Source: Anaeromicropila populeti (GTDB lineage: Bacteria; Bacillota; Clostridia; Lachnospirales; Lachnospiraceae). Taken from it: 64,000 nt of DNA. The notes under the pieces are model-generated. The model saw only the letters and a program-made list of their open reading frames with translations. It ran no database searches and was not told the DNA's origin. Position numbers and translations under genes: made by a program. Positions 27,033 to 35,624 of this stretch are shown in pieces. The stretch lies in NCBI RefSeq assembly GCF_900112775.1, contig NZ_FOYZ01000003.1, forward strand, positions 65,494 to 129,493, read 5' to 3'. Positions within the stretch are counted from its first letter, which is position 1; every line of letters begins with the position of its first letter.

Positions 27033-27971
27033 ATGAAGAAATATCTTACCAAGACTCCAGTAGTTGTTGTACTAGCTTTACTGAGCTGTTTTCTGTGGGG
27101 AAGTGCATTTCCTGCCGTTAAAATAGGATATAAACTCTTCAGCATTTCAAAAGCTTCTACTAATTCACAGCTTTTATTTGCTGGAATCCGTTTTACTCTG
27201 GCAGGAATATTCGTTATCCTAACTGGTTCCATTGTGAACAGAAAAATAATTATGCCTGTTGGAATTAAAACCTTTTACAAAATCTCTCTTTTGGCCTGTG
27301 TTCAGACATTTTTGCAATATACATTTTTCTATATTGGACTTGCCAATACAACTGGCAGCAAGGCCTCCATTATTGTGGCAATGAACGTCTTCTTTTCTGT
27401 TTTGATATCTGCATTACTTTTCCGTATGGAAAAACTAACAATTACAAAAGTTATGGGGTGTCTAATTGGTTTTATTGGAGTTTTTTTAGCCAATCTTGGA
27501 AATGGAGTTTTTTCATTTAATTTTCATGGAGATGGTTTTATTTTATTTTCAACAATAGCCTGCGCCTTTTCTTCTGTTATCATGAAACATTTATCTGCAA
27601 ATAATAATCCCGTGCTTTTAAGTGGTTATCAGTTTATGACAGGTGGATTCTTGCTTATGATTACAGGCTACATAATGGGGGGCAGAATTATAATCCCATC
27701 TGCACCGGCACTATTTATTTTAATATATCTTGCATTTGTTTCTGCTGCCGCTTACACCATATGGAGTATATTATTAAAATACAATCCTATTTCAAAAGTA
27801 TCCATTTTTGGATTCTCAAATCCAATGTTTGGATTTTTACTTTCAACTATTTTTTTACAGGAAAAACAAGACGTAGGCATTATAATTGTGCCTGCACTGT
27901 TTCTTGTATGCCTGGGAATTATAATCGTAAATAGTAAGATAGAATATAGGAACAGAAAAAACATCTCCTAA
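27033..27971 (+). CDS. EamA-family (DMT) transporter
   Basis: 312 aa with about ten hydrophobic helices in two EamA repeats. Landmarks are LLSCFLWGSAFPAVKIGYKL near the start, YIGLANTTGSKASIIVAMNVFFSVL, and SAAAYTIWSILLKYNPISKVSIFGFSNPMFGFLLS in the second half. Members export amino acids or small metabolites. AAAGGAAGG precedes the ATG. It is monocistronic, with a terminator overlapping its end. Confidence 0.9.
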   Translation: MKKYLTKTPVVVVLALLSCFLWGSAFPAVKIGYKLFSISKASTNSQLLFAGIRFTLAGIFVILTGSIVNRKIIMPVGIKTFYKISLLACVQTFLQYTFFYIGLANTTGSKASIIVAMNVFFSVLISALLFRMEKLTITKVMGCLIGFIGVFLANLGNGVFSFNFHGDGFILFSTIACAFSSVIMKHLSANNNPVLLSGYQFMTGGFLLMITGYIMGGRIIIPSAPALFILIYLAFVSAAAYTIWSILLKYNPISKVSIFGFSNPMFGFLLSTIFLQEKQDVGIIIVPALFLVCLGIIIVNSKIEYRNRKNIS

Positions 27972-27994
27972 TTATTTTTATTATAGGAGATGTT
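27960..27994. terminator. Terminator shared by the EamA and ABC exporter genes
   Basis: ACATCTCCTA (27961-27970) pairs with TAGGAGATGT (27984-27993). It lies between convergent stops and overlaps the EamA stop. Confidence 0.7.
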
Positions 27995-28022
27995 CCTTTA
28001 CTCATTATCCTTCTATATCTAT

Positions 28023-29873
28023 TTATGCTGCCTCAAATTGGCTATTATATAGTTCTGCATAAAAACCTTTTCTAGCAAGCAACTCGTCATGATTTCCACT
28101 TTCGATTATATCACCATCCTTCATTACCAGTATAAGGTCTGCATTTTTTATAGTTGACAGTCTGTGGGCGATTACAAATGAGGTTCTTCCCACCGTCAGC
28201 TGATCCATTGCCGCCTGCACTATACGTTCCGTACGTGTATCAACCGAACTGGTTGCTTCATCTAGTATAAGTAATGGTGCATTTTGTATCATCGCTCTTG
28301 CTATGGTAATAAGCTGTTTTTGTCCTTCTGAAAGACTTGCCTTATCATTTAGCATCGTATCATAGCCTTTTGGTAAAGTCTTAATAAAATGATGCAGCCC
28401 AACGGTCTTACATGCTTTTACTACTTCCTCTTCCGTAACTCCCTGCTTACTGTAAATTATATTATCACGAATCGTTCCCTCAAACAACCAGGTATCTTGT
28501 AATACCATACTAAACTGTGCGTGAACATTTTCTCTTGGCACCTGGTGAATTGGCATACCATCAATACAGATTTCTCCTGCATCCAGTTCATAAAATCTCA
28601 TCAGCAGATTTACCATAGTTGTTTTTCCTGCTCCTGTTGGTCCAACAATTGCTATCTTCTGTCCTGCGCTTATTTTGGCTGAAAAATCACGAATAACTGG
28701 CTTATCTGGCGTATATCCAAATTTTACATTCTTAAATTCTACATTTCCCTTAACATCCACAAGTTTGTTGTGTTTCCCTGACTCATTCTCCATTTCCTCT
28801 TCGTCTAAAAATTCAAAAACACGTTCACTTGCCGCTGCTGTTCTTTGCAAGTTATTCATTGCCTGTGCAATTTGTGACAGCGGTTGCGTAAATAAACGGA
28901 TGTACATCATAAATGCCACAATAACTCCAAACGTGATTTTTCCATCCATGGCAAGTGCTGCTCCAACAACACAGACTGCTAAATACCCCAGATTCCCAAC
29001 AAAACTCATAAGTGGCATCATTAAACCAGACAAAAATTGTGATTTCCATGCACTGCTATATAAACTGGCATTACTTTTTTCAAAGATTTCTTTGGCTTCT
29101 CTGCTTCCATTATAAACCTTTACAACATTATGTCCTGTATAAACCTCTTCAATATGCCCATTGATATGACCTAATTCTATTTGCTGTTCCTTAAAATATT
29201 TCTGTGAGCTTTTCATGATAAACATCATTACTCCAAAACCAATTATGCTGGCACCTACAGCTGTCAATGCTAAAATCCAGCTATTGTAAAACATCATAAT
29301 AAGAGAGCCTATCAGCATTGTAACAGATGTGATCAATGTCCCAACGCTTTGATTCAATGTCTGCCCAATTGTATCCACATCATTGGTTACCCGGCTTAAT
29401 ACATCTCCGATACTAGTTGAGTCAAAATATTTTAGCGGAAGCCGGTTCATTTTTACGGATATACTGGTGCGCATTTTCTTAGAAATAATCTGGGTTACGG
29501 TAGCCATAATCAAACTCTGCACATAATTTAAAAGCAGTGAGATGCCATAAAAGCTAGTCAATGTCCATGCAATTTTAGATACCGCATCCATATCAATACT
29601 ACCAAGTACTGGCTTACCATTAATCATTGCTGGAAGAGCTTTCATAATTTCATTGGTTAAATCTTTTAATTTGTCTGGACCGATAATTTGTAATACCGTT
29701 CCTGCTGTTGCCGCAAGCAAGGAAATTACTATAACTGGTAAATACTTCTCACAATATTCTAATAGCTTTACCATGGTTGATTTAAAATTTTTCGGCTTTT
29801 CTACTGTTCCGCTCATAGGTCCTCTTCCCATTGGCCCACCCTGGGAATTTTGTTTCATTCTCTGCTCACTCAT
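28023..29873 (-). CDS. Heterodimeric multidrug ABC exporter, BmrD/LmrD-like half
   Basis: 616 aa: an N-terminal extension, a six-helix membrane domain and a nucleotide-binding domain with Walker A GPTGAGKTT, signature LSEGQKQ and Walker B LLILDEATSSVD. The signature deviates from LSGGQ while the catalytic Glu is kept, the pattern of the BmrD-type partner. The start overlaps the partner gene stop (ATGA), with AGGAGG upstream. With the MarR gene upstream this is a regulated drug or metabolite exporter. Confidence 0.9.
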   Translation of the reverse strand: MSEQRMKQNSQGGPMGRGPMSGTVEKPKNFKSTMVKLLEYCEKYLPVIVISLLAATAGTVLQIIGPDKLKDLTNEIMKALPAMINGKPVLGSIDMDAVSKIAWTLTSFYGISLLLNYVQSLIMATVTQIISKKMRTSISVKMNRLPLKYFDSTSIGDVLSRVTNDVDTIGQTLNQSVGTLITSVTMLIGSLIMMFYNSWILALTAVGASIIGFGVMMFIMKSSQKYFKEQQIELGHINGHIEEVYTGHNVVKVYNGSREAKEIFEKSNASLYSSAWKSQFLSGLMMPLMSFVGNLGYLAVCVVGAALAMDGKITFGVIVAFMMYIRLFTQPLSQIAQAMNNLQRTAAASERVFEFLDEEEMENESGKHNKLVDVKGNVEFKNVKFGYTPDKPVIRDFSAKISAGQKIAIVGPTGAGKTTMVNLLMRFYELDAGEICIDGMPIHQVPRENVHAQFSMVLQDTWLFEGTIRDNIIYSKQGVTEEEVVKACKTVGLHHFIKTLPKGYDTMLNDKASLSEGQKQLITIARAMIQNAPLLILDEATSSVDTRTERIVQAAMDQLTVGRTSFVIAHRLSTIKNADLILVMKDGDIIESGNHDELLARKGFYAELYNSQFEAA

Positions 29874-31630
29874 ACTATTAATTCCTCCTCACTTAATTGT
29901 GACATTGCGATTTCTTTATAAACACCACAGGTCTTCAGCAACTCTTTATGAGTTCCTTTACCTACTACCCTTCCTTCATCAAGAACAATAATCTGATCCG
30001 CATCTATAATAGTACCAATTCGCTGTGCGACTATCAAACTGGTAACTCCAGCCGTTTCCTTTTTCAACATGGAACGAAGTACTCGATCTGTTTTATAATC
30101 CAATGCAGAAAAACTATCATCAAAAATATACAGTTCTGGTTTCCGGCAGACAGCACGAGCAATGGCAAGGCGCTGCTTCTGTCCTCCTGATATATTCGTT
30201 CCTCCCTGAGATATTTCAGATTCATATTGCATTACCATTTTCTCTACGAAATCACTTCCCTGTGCAATTTTAACTGCATACTTAATATCTTCCTGTAAAG
30301 GCTTATTCTTTCCGTTATCACCATAACTTACATTACTATTTACTGTTCCCCGAAATAACACTGCTTTCTGGGGAACATATCCAATCTTATTATGCAGAAC
30401 TTCCTGTTTATACTCCTTAACGCTAATTCCATCTACTAAGACATCACCCTCTGTCACATCATAAAATCTCGGAATTAAGTTGATTAATGTACTTTTACCG
30501 CTGCCAGTGGAACCAATAAACGCGACTGTTTCCCCTTTTTTAGCAGAAAAACTGATATCCTCCAGAACATAATCGGAAGCCCCTGGATATTTGAAGCTGA
30601 CATTTCGAAATTCAACCTGACCTTCTATTCCCTTTTTGCCCTCTTTGCTAGTTCCATCCATAATTGTTGGTTCTGTTTCTAGTACTTCATTGATTCGTCT
30701 TGCAGAGACAGCAGCTCTTGGCAACAAAACAAAAATCATTACCAACATCATAAATGACATAATTATCTGAATGGCATAGGAAGAAAATACAACCATGTCA
30801 GAAAATAGTGTCAAACGTTCCATGACATCTGCTTCATCTATAAGGTAAGCTCCAATCCAATAAATTGCCAAAGATAAGCCACTCATTAATGCCGTCATCA
30901 TAGGCATCATGATAGCCATTCCACGATTTGTGTACAACTGGGTAGCAGTTAATTCTTCATTTGCATTTTCAAATTTTTCTTCTTGATACGGTTCTGCATT
31001 GTATGCTCTGACTACACGTAATCCCGTAAGATTCTCTCTTGTTACTCGGTTCAGATTATCTGTTAATTCCTGCATTTTTCTGAACTTAGGCATCACAAAA
31101 ATCATAATCAGACCAATCACGATAACCATAATTCCTACTGTTACTCCTGTTGCTACAGACCACTCAAATCCTTTCCCTGCAATTTTTGTCATTGCCCACA
31201 CTACCATGATAGGTGCTTTAATTAACATCTGTAATCCCATAGTAATTAACATCTGCACCTGGGTAATATCATTTGTAGAACGTGTTATTAGACTGTCCGT
31301 TGAAAACCGGTTCATTTCTTCCATTGAAAAAGAATCTACTTTTGAAAAAAGAAGGCTTCTAAGCCTCTGTGAAAAAGAAGCTGCTATTCTGGCTGCAAAA
31401 AAACCTACTACCACGGCCGATACAAGGCTGCCAAGGGCGCACAACATCATTTTTCCGCCTGCTAACCATATATCTGACATCTCACTTCCAGGCGTCTGTG
31501 TTAATTTTGTAATTTCAGACATATAATCTGGAAGTTTTAAATCCAGCCATACCTGAGTTATGATAAATATCAGACTGACAAATACTTGTATCCATTCTTT
31601 GGCTTTTAGACGTTTTAATAACTGAATCAT
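29870..31630 (-). CDS. Heterodimeric multidrug ABC exporter, BmrC/LmrC-like half
   Basis: 586 aa: six-helix membrane domain and nucleotide-binding domain with Walker A GSTGSGKST, canonical signature SGGQKQR, and Walker B YIFDDSFSALD, where Asp replaces the catalytic Glu. This complements the partner's degenerate signature, giving one active and one degenerate ATP site as in BmrCD and LmrCD. AAAGGAGG lies upstream, and a palindromic operator sits in the 87-base gap after the MarR gene. Confidence 0.9.
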   Translation of the reverse strand: MIQLLKRLKAKEWIQVFVSLIFIITQVWLDLKLPDYMSEITKLTQTPGSEMSDIWLAGGKMMLCALGSLVSAVVVGFFAARIAASFSQRLRSLLFSKVDSFSMEEMNRFSTDSLITRSTNDITQVQMLITMGLQMLIKAPIMVVWAMTKIAGKGFEWSVATGVTVGIMVIVIGLIMIFVMPKFRKMQELTDNLNRVTRENLTGLRVVRAYNAEPYQEEKFENANEELTATQLYTNRGMAIMMPMMTALMSGLSLAIYWIGAYLIDEADVMERLTLFSDMVVFSSYAIQIIMSFMMLVMIFVLLPRAAVSARRINEVLETEPTIMDGTSKEGKKGIEGQVEFRNVSFKYPGASDYVLEDISFSAKKGETVAFIGSTGSGKSTLINLIPRFYDVTEGDVLVDGISVKEYKQEVLHNKIGYVPQKAVLFRGTVNSNVSYGDNGKNKPLQEDIKYAVKIAQGSDFVEKMVMQYESEISQGGTNISGGQKQRLAIARAVCRKPELYIFDDSFSALDYKTDRVLRSMLKKETAGVTSLIVAQRIGTIIDADQIIVLDEGRVVGKGTHKELLKTCGVYKEIAMSQLSEEELIV

Positions 31631-31662
31631 ATGATTCCTCCTTTAATTAATAATATTACATA

Positions 31663-31675
31663 CTAACAGTGTTAG
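31663..31675 (-). promoter_or_regulatory. Putative MarR operator in front of the exporter genes
   Basis: A perfect 6-1-6 palindrome, CTAACAGTGTTAG. The half-site CTAACA recurs in the promoter of the MarR gene, so the same repressor likely acts on both. Confidence 0.7.
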
Positions 31676-31717
31676 GTATTTGAGATATTATATGCAGCCA
31701 CATCATATGACTGCATA

Positions 31718-32146
31718 TTACATAAAATCTTCTGGACTTTTTTCAGATAGCTTTTTCATAATTCTTATAAAATTTACAGAATCCTCTTCTCCCAAATAAT
31801 GAAGCAAATTAGTCGTCATGTTCATAATCATCTCATATTGCTTATCTGCCTGCACCCTGCCTTCGTCCGTCAAATCGATTAAAATTCTTCTGCGATCCTC
31901 AATATCAATTCTTCTGGAAATTAGTCCTTTTCTTTCCAAACTGTTAAGAGTAGCTGCTATTCTGGCTGATGTAATCCCCATTTCATTACTAATATCACTT
32001 GGAATCACATGACCATCGTGTTTTGAGATATAAAAGAGTACAAAACTTTCTCCATGCAATGATTCATTAATATGCTTCTGAGTATTTTGCCTACGCATCT
32101 GATACATGACTTCCATGTACTCTTGTGCTAATGCTTTATAATCCAT
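31718..32146 (-). CDS. MarR-family regulator of the ABC exporter
   Basis: 142 aa with the MarR winged helix: SDISNEMGITSARIAATLNSLERKGLISRRIDIEDRRRILIDLTDEG contains the recognition helix and wing (Asp-Arg-Arg). The first gene of an operon with the two exporter halves. Its promoter contains TGTTAGTTA inverted repeats flanking the -35 and a TAACACAGTTA element beyond the -10, so autorepression is likely. Confidence 0.9.
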   Translation of the reverse strand: MDYKALAQEYMEVMYQMRRQNTQKHINESLHGESFVLFYISKHDGHVIPSDISNEMGITSARIAATLNSLERKGLISRRIDIEDRRRILIDLTDEGRVQADKQYEMIMNMTTNLLHYLGEEDSVNFIRIMKKLSEKSPEDFM

Positions 32147-32176
32147 TTTTCACCTTCTTGCAATAAAAATATTACC

Positions 32177-32229
32177 TAACACAGTTAACTATATACCCTG
32201 TTAGTTACTTTGTCAATACCTAACTAACA
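32177..32229 (-). promoter_or_regulatory. MarR-gene promoter with overlapping operators
   Basis: On the minus strand TTGACA (32211-32216), 17 bp, TATAGT (32188-32193). Nine-base arms TGTTAGTTA/TAACTAACA (32199-32207 and 32221-32229) bracket the -35, and TAACACAGTTA (32177-32187) lies just after the -10. Confidence 0.82.
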
Positions 32230-32268
32230 TTTTTACTTATAAACACATTAAACTATTCAAGTATCAGG

Positions 32269-32985
32269 TCATTCCATTGGTTTTTCAACAGCCGTACACT
32301 CCAGCTCTTCCATACTTTTGTTTTCTTGATATGCCCAGTACACAGCGTTGATAATGATTCTTTGTATCTCGTCTATGTGATAAATCGGGTATTCTTCATG
32401 TCCTGGCTGAAAATAAAAAATTTTCCCATATCCACTATGAAAGGTAACACCACTTCGGAAAACTTCGCCTCCAGAAAACCATCCCAAAAAAATAATGTCA
32501 TCGGGAGCTGGTATATCAAAATATTCCCCATACATTTCTTCTTTTGGCAAAGTGATACACTCTGGAATTCCCTTTGCAATTGGATGGATCTTGTTAATAC
32601 ACCACAGTCTTTCTTTATCTCCATGGCGCCATTTAAGGGTCATGGAAGTACCGAGCAAAGCCTTAAGAACTTTTGAAAAATGAGCAGAATGAAGACCAAT
32701 GAACCCCATACCCCTCTGCACGTATTTTTGCACGCGCCTTGCATTTTCATCCGTTAGTTCTTCCTGCTTTATATGACTCCACCAAATCAACACATCCGTT
32801 TTTCTTAAAATGTCTTCCTCCAATCCCTGATTAGGCATGTCAAGAGTTCGACAAGTTATTTCCATATCTTCGTTTCTCTCCAGAAATGATTTAATGCATC
32901 CATGTATTCCCTGTGGATAGATCTCTTTTATCTTCTCATTTTCTCTTTCGTGGATAAATTCATTCCAAATGGTTACTCTAATCAT
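32269..32985 (-). CDS. ThuA-like domain protein
   Basis: 238 aa matching the ThuA family (glutamine-amidotransferase-like fold): DVLIWWSHIKQEEL, QRGMGFIGLHSAHFSK and the GRE-like HPIAKGIPECITLPKEEMYGEYF region. ThuA proteins act in sugar or sugar-ketone catabolism, often with isomerases and dehydrogenases. It overlaps the sugar-isomerase gene by eight bases, with GGAGG upstream. The pair probably processes one carbohydrate. Confidence 0.88.
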   Translation of the reverse strand: MIRVTIWNEFIHERENEKIKEIYPQGIHGCIKSFLERNEDMEITCRTLDMPNQGLEEDILRKTDVLIWWSHIKQEELTDENARRVQKYVQRGMGFIGLHSAHFSKVLKALLGTSMTLKWRHGDKERLWCINKIHPIAKGIPECITLPKEEMYGEYFDIPAPDDIIFLGWFSGGEVFRSGVTFHSGYGKIFYFQPGHEEYPIYHIDEIQRIIINAVYWAYQENKSMEELECTAVEKPME

Positions 32986-33790
32986 TGCAGTTCCTCCATG
33001 TCCGAATCAGCCATTCAGCAGATTGCTTCATATAGGCCAAATAGTCAGAAGCATCAAAATGTTCTATTGTTAATGTTCCCTCGTATCCATCGGCTTTTAA
33101 TTTTTTTAGAATAATCTCCATAGCGATACACCCGCTGCCAACAACAGCCGGGTATATTTTTTTGTTATCTGTTGTAACTTTATATATAGTACCCTTTAAC
33201 GCTCTGTCCTTACAATGAACATGTACGATTTTCCCTTTTAAAATATCATATGCGTCCACCTCTGACTGTGCCGAATATATAAAATTACCAGTATCAAAAG
33301 TAATTTTTAAATTATTTAATACTTCCGTCATTCGCTTCATCTGTTCTGCTGTGGCGATAGGACTCTTATCATCATCAAAATCTTCTATTGTGGGAGTAAT
33401 GCCCTTTTCACCTGCATAATCACACATTTTCGCCATCTCCAACACCATGCGCTTCTCTTCTGCCTCTCGCCCCTCAGGCAATCTGCTTTCGTAAAAGCCT
33501 GGTATAATCATAATGTTCTTACTGCCGAATGTAACTGCCTTATCAATCAGCTCAAATCCCTCTGCGCCATCCTGTTTTTTTCCAAAGTCATAAAAACCAT
33601 AAATAGAAGAAACACTAAAACCTGACTCTTCTAGCAATCCAATCACGTTTCCCTCGTTCTTCAAATCATTTACATCAAACTCCAGCTGTGTGATTCCAAA
33701 TGCTTTTGCTTGTCGCAAAACTTCTAATTCACTTAGCCCAGTCTGCAAGGCTGCTTCTTTAATGTGATGGTAAAATACTGCTAATTGCAT
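32978..33790 (-). CDS. Sugar phosphate isomerase/epimerase, TIM barrel
   Basis: 270 aa of the xylose-isomerase-like/AP-endonuclease 2 barrel family. Metal-ligand landmarks include TPTIEDFDD, FDTGNFIYS, VHVHCKDRAL and the terminal GTLTIEHFDASD. Family members epimerise or isomerise sugars using a divalent metal. Coupled to the ThuA gene. AGGGGAGG precedes the ATG. Confidence 0.88.
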   Translation of the reverse strand: MQLAVFYHHIKEAALQTGLSELEVLRQAKAFGITQLEFDVNDLKNEGNVIGLLEESGFSVSSIYGFYDFGKKQDGAEGFELIDKAVTFGSKNIMIIPGFYESRLPEGREAEEKRMVLEMAKMCDYAGEKGITPTIEDFDDDKSPIATAEQMKRMTEVLNNLKITFDTGNFIYSAQSEVDAYDILKGKIVHVHCKDRALKGTIYKVTTDNKKIYPAVVGSGCIAMEIILKKLKADGYEGTLTIEHFDASDYLAYMKQSAEWLIRTWRNCND

Positions 33791-33826
33791 ATGTCCTCCC
33801 CTTGCTTATAAAGAAACTGATATTTT

Positions 33827-35608
33827 TTATTCGCCAAAATAATTAATTAGTTCCTCAACTAGTAAATCAACTTCTTCTTCGTAATTAATACTATATACTG
33901 TTCTATGAAATCTTTGTTGCAATATACTTTTTATATTCTTATATTCTTCTTCTGTAATTTTTTCTTTATTTCCATAAATACCCATCCAATTATTTTTTAT
34001 TTTCATTGGAAAAACCACTAATGAGAGCACTTTACTATCTGCATAGGATTCAATGTATTTAATTGTTCTTTCAATATAATCAAAATCGTCATAGACATTT
34101 ATGCATAATATGACTACTTCTGGCATGGTAGCAGAAAGAAAGCTATGCTGTTGAAACATACAATGAGATAAATTACCTGCATCATAAGGGATCGTTCCTG
34201 ATTGTGATCCTACTAATATCAAATCCGTTTCCTTGCTGCATAGTCGATGAATACATTCATTTAAATATTGTACCACTTCATAATCATTTATTTTAACTGA
34301 AGACTGATAACCCATAGGAAATACATAATCCATACCATATAATAATGCCGTAGGTTCCGTCCCAATCTGCCCAATCTGATATCCTAAATCCAGCAGCTTT
34401 TTTCTAATCATCAGCTGCAATGTAAATTTACCTTGTTTAGAACTGGTCCCAAAAATCCCTACAACTGGCTTAGTATATCTATAGAGCTTTCCTTGTCTGT
34501 TAACAGGAACATTCCTCTTTTCAATCTTAGGATGATAATAATGACCCTTCTCTAATTCATACCTAGATAGGTCATCGCAGGAAAATACATTTATATTATT
34601 TTTCTTTACCATCATCATTATCTTATCTAAAAAACTATCAAATTTCATTCTTTCACTATAACGATCTAAGTGTCCTAATATGAGTGTATCAAATGAATCC
34701 CATTCTATCTTCTCTATATTCTTCACATACAAATCATCCTCACATTTTTCACCGCTGAGTAAATACTTTACACCTGCACCAATTTTTCCAGAATACTTAA
34801 TATCATATACATCTATTACCTCAAAATTCAGCAGTTCCTGAAATCGGAGTAAACTATGTATCTCTTTTGAAAAAGGGAACACCACAGCTCTTTTCATGTC
34901 AAACAAATTTTGTATTGGTTCTTGCTTTCTAACTGTAATTACTTCAATTGCATTTTGATAAAGAACCTTTTGTATTTCATGAAATTCAGCACCTGGTTCT
35001 ACTAAATGTGTTATCCTAGCTGTCACATGAGCACAGGCGAAGCTGCTTCCACCAAGTATCATATAGTCTGGTTTTGCCCAAGCAAGACGCTGCATTCCTG
35101 CCTTCCCCAATACATTTATAATGGTATCATCCACTACTTTATAATCGGATGCATTAACTATCCGATCATCTCCAGAAACTCCGATTACTTCTTCAAAAGC
35201 TGCTGGAAAAGAAATAGAACCGTCATTAGAGAATGCTGAAACAAGGATAATTTGACTGTCTCTTAACTTTTTACACACCTGCTGAAATTCTGTTATATTA
35301 TCACAAACTGTACTTCCAAGACTCATATTTACAAGATTCACACCTAATGTTTCAACATACTTTAGTGCTTCAATAATTTCATTTACGTCAACACCATCTT
35401 CTATGCTTTTTACTTTAATATTAATGATTTGTGTACCTTCTTTTGCCTCTTTACTAATTATATTATAGATAGCTGTACCATGTCCATAGTTATCCTCAAA
35501 ATCTTCATTCAAACATCCGTTTTGTATTGTCAGTCCATCCAATCTATGGTTTTGAAATGCTGGATGATTCCCCCTGACTCCCGTATCTATAATTGCTACC
35601 TTCCACAT
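33827..35608 (-). CDS. Subtilase fused to a P-loop (DUF1611-like) domain, peptide maturation
   Basis: 593 aa from the ATG at 35608 (GGAGG upstream). Residues 1-240 are a compact, signal-less subtilase with Asp in IIDTGVRGNHPAF, His in YGHGTAIYN and Ser in GGSSFACAHVTAR. Residues of about 370-590 contain a P-loop, GIFGTSSKQGKFT, and LILVGSQSGTIPYDAGN, resembling DUF1611-type NTPases. I recall related proteins labelled peptide maturation system proteins in Clo7bot clusters, but cannot verify it. It is 17 bases after the exporter gene. A cytoplasmic leader protease for the precursor is the likely role. Confidence 0.75.
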   Translation of the reverse strand: MWKVAIIDTGVRGNHPAFQNHRLDGLTIQNGCLNEDFEDNYGHGTAIYNIISKEAKEGTQIINIKVKSIEDGVDVNEIIEALKYVETLGVNLVNMSLGSTVCDNITEFQQVCKKLRDSQIILVSAFSNDGSISFPAAFEEVIGVSGDDRIVNASDYKVVDDTIINVLGKAGMQRLAWAKPDYMILGGSSFACAHVTARITHLVEPGAEFHEIQKVLYQNAIEVITVRKQEPIQNLFDMKRAVVFPFSKEIHSLLRFQELLNFEVIDVYDIKYSGKIGAGVKYLLSGEKCEDDLYVKNIEKIEWDSFDTLILGHLDRYSERMKFDSFLDKIMMMVKKNNINVFSCDDLSRYELEKGHYYHPKIEKRNVPVNRQGKLYRYTKPVVGIFGTSSKQGKFTLQLMIRKKLLDLGYQIGQIGTEPTALLYGMDYVFPMGYQSSVKINDYEVVQYLNECIHRLCSKETDLILVGSQSGTIPYDAGNLSHCMFQQHSFLSATMPEVVILCINVYDDFDYIERTIKYIESYADSKVLSLVVFPMKIKNNWMGIYGNKEKITEEEYKNIKSILQQRFHRTVYSINYEEEVDLLVEELINYFGE

Positions 35609-35624
35609 TATAATTCCTCCGTAT

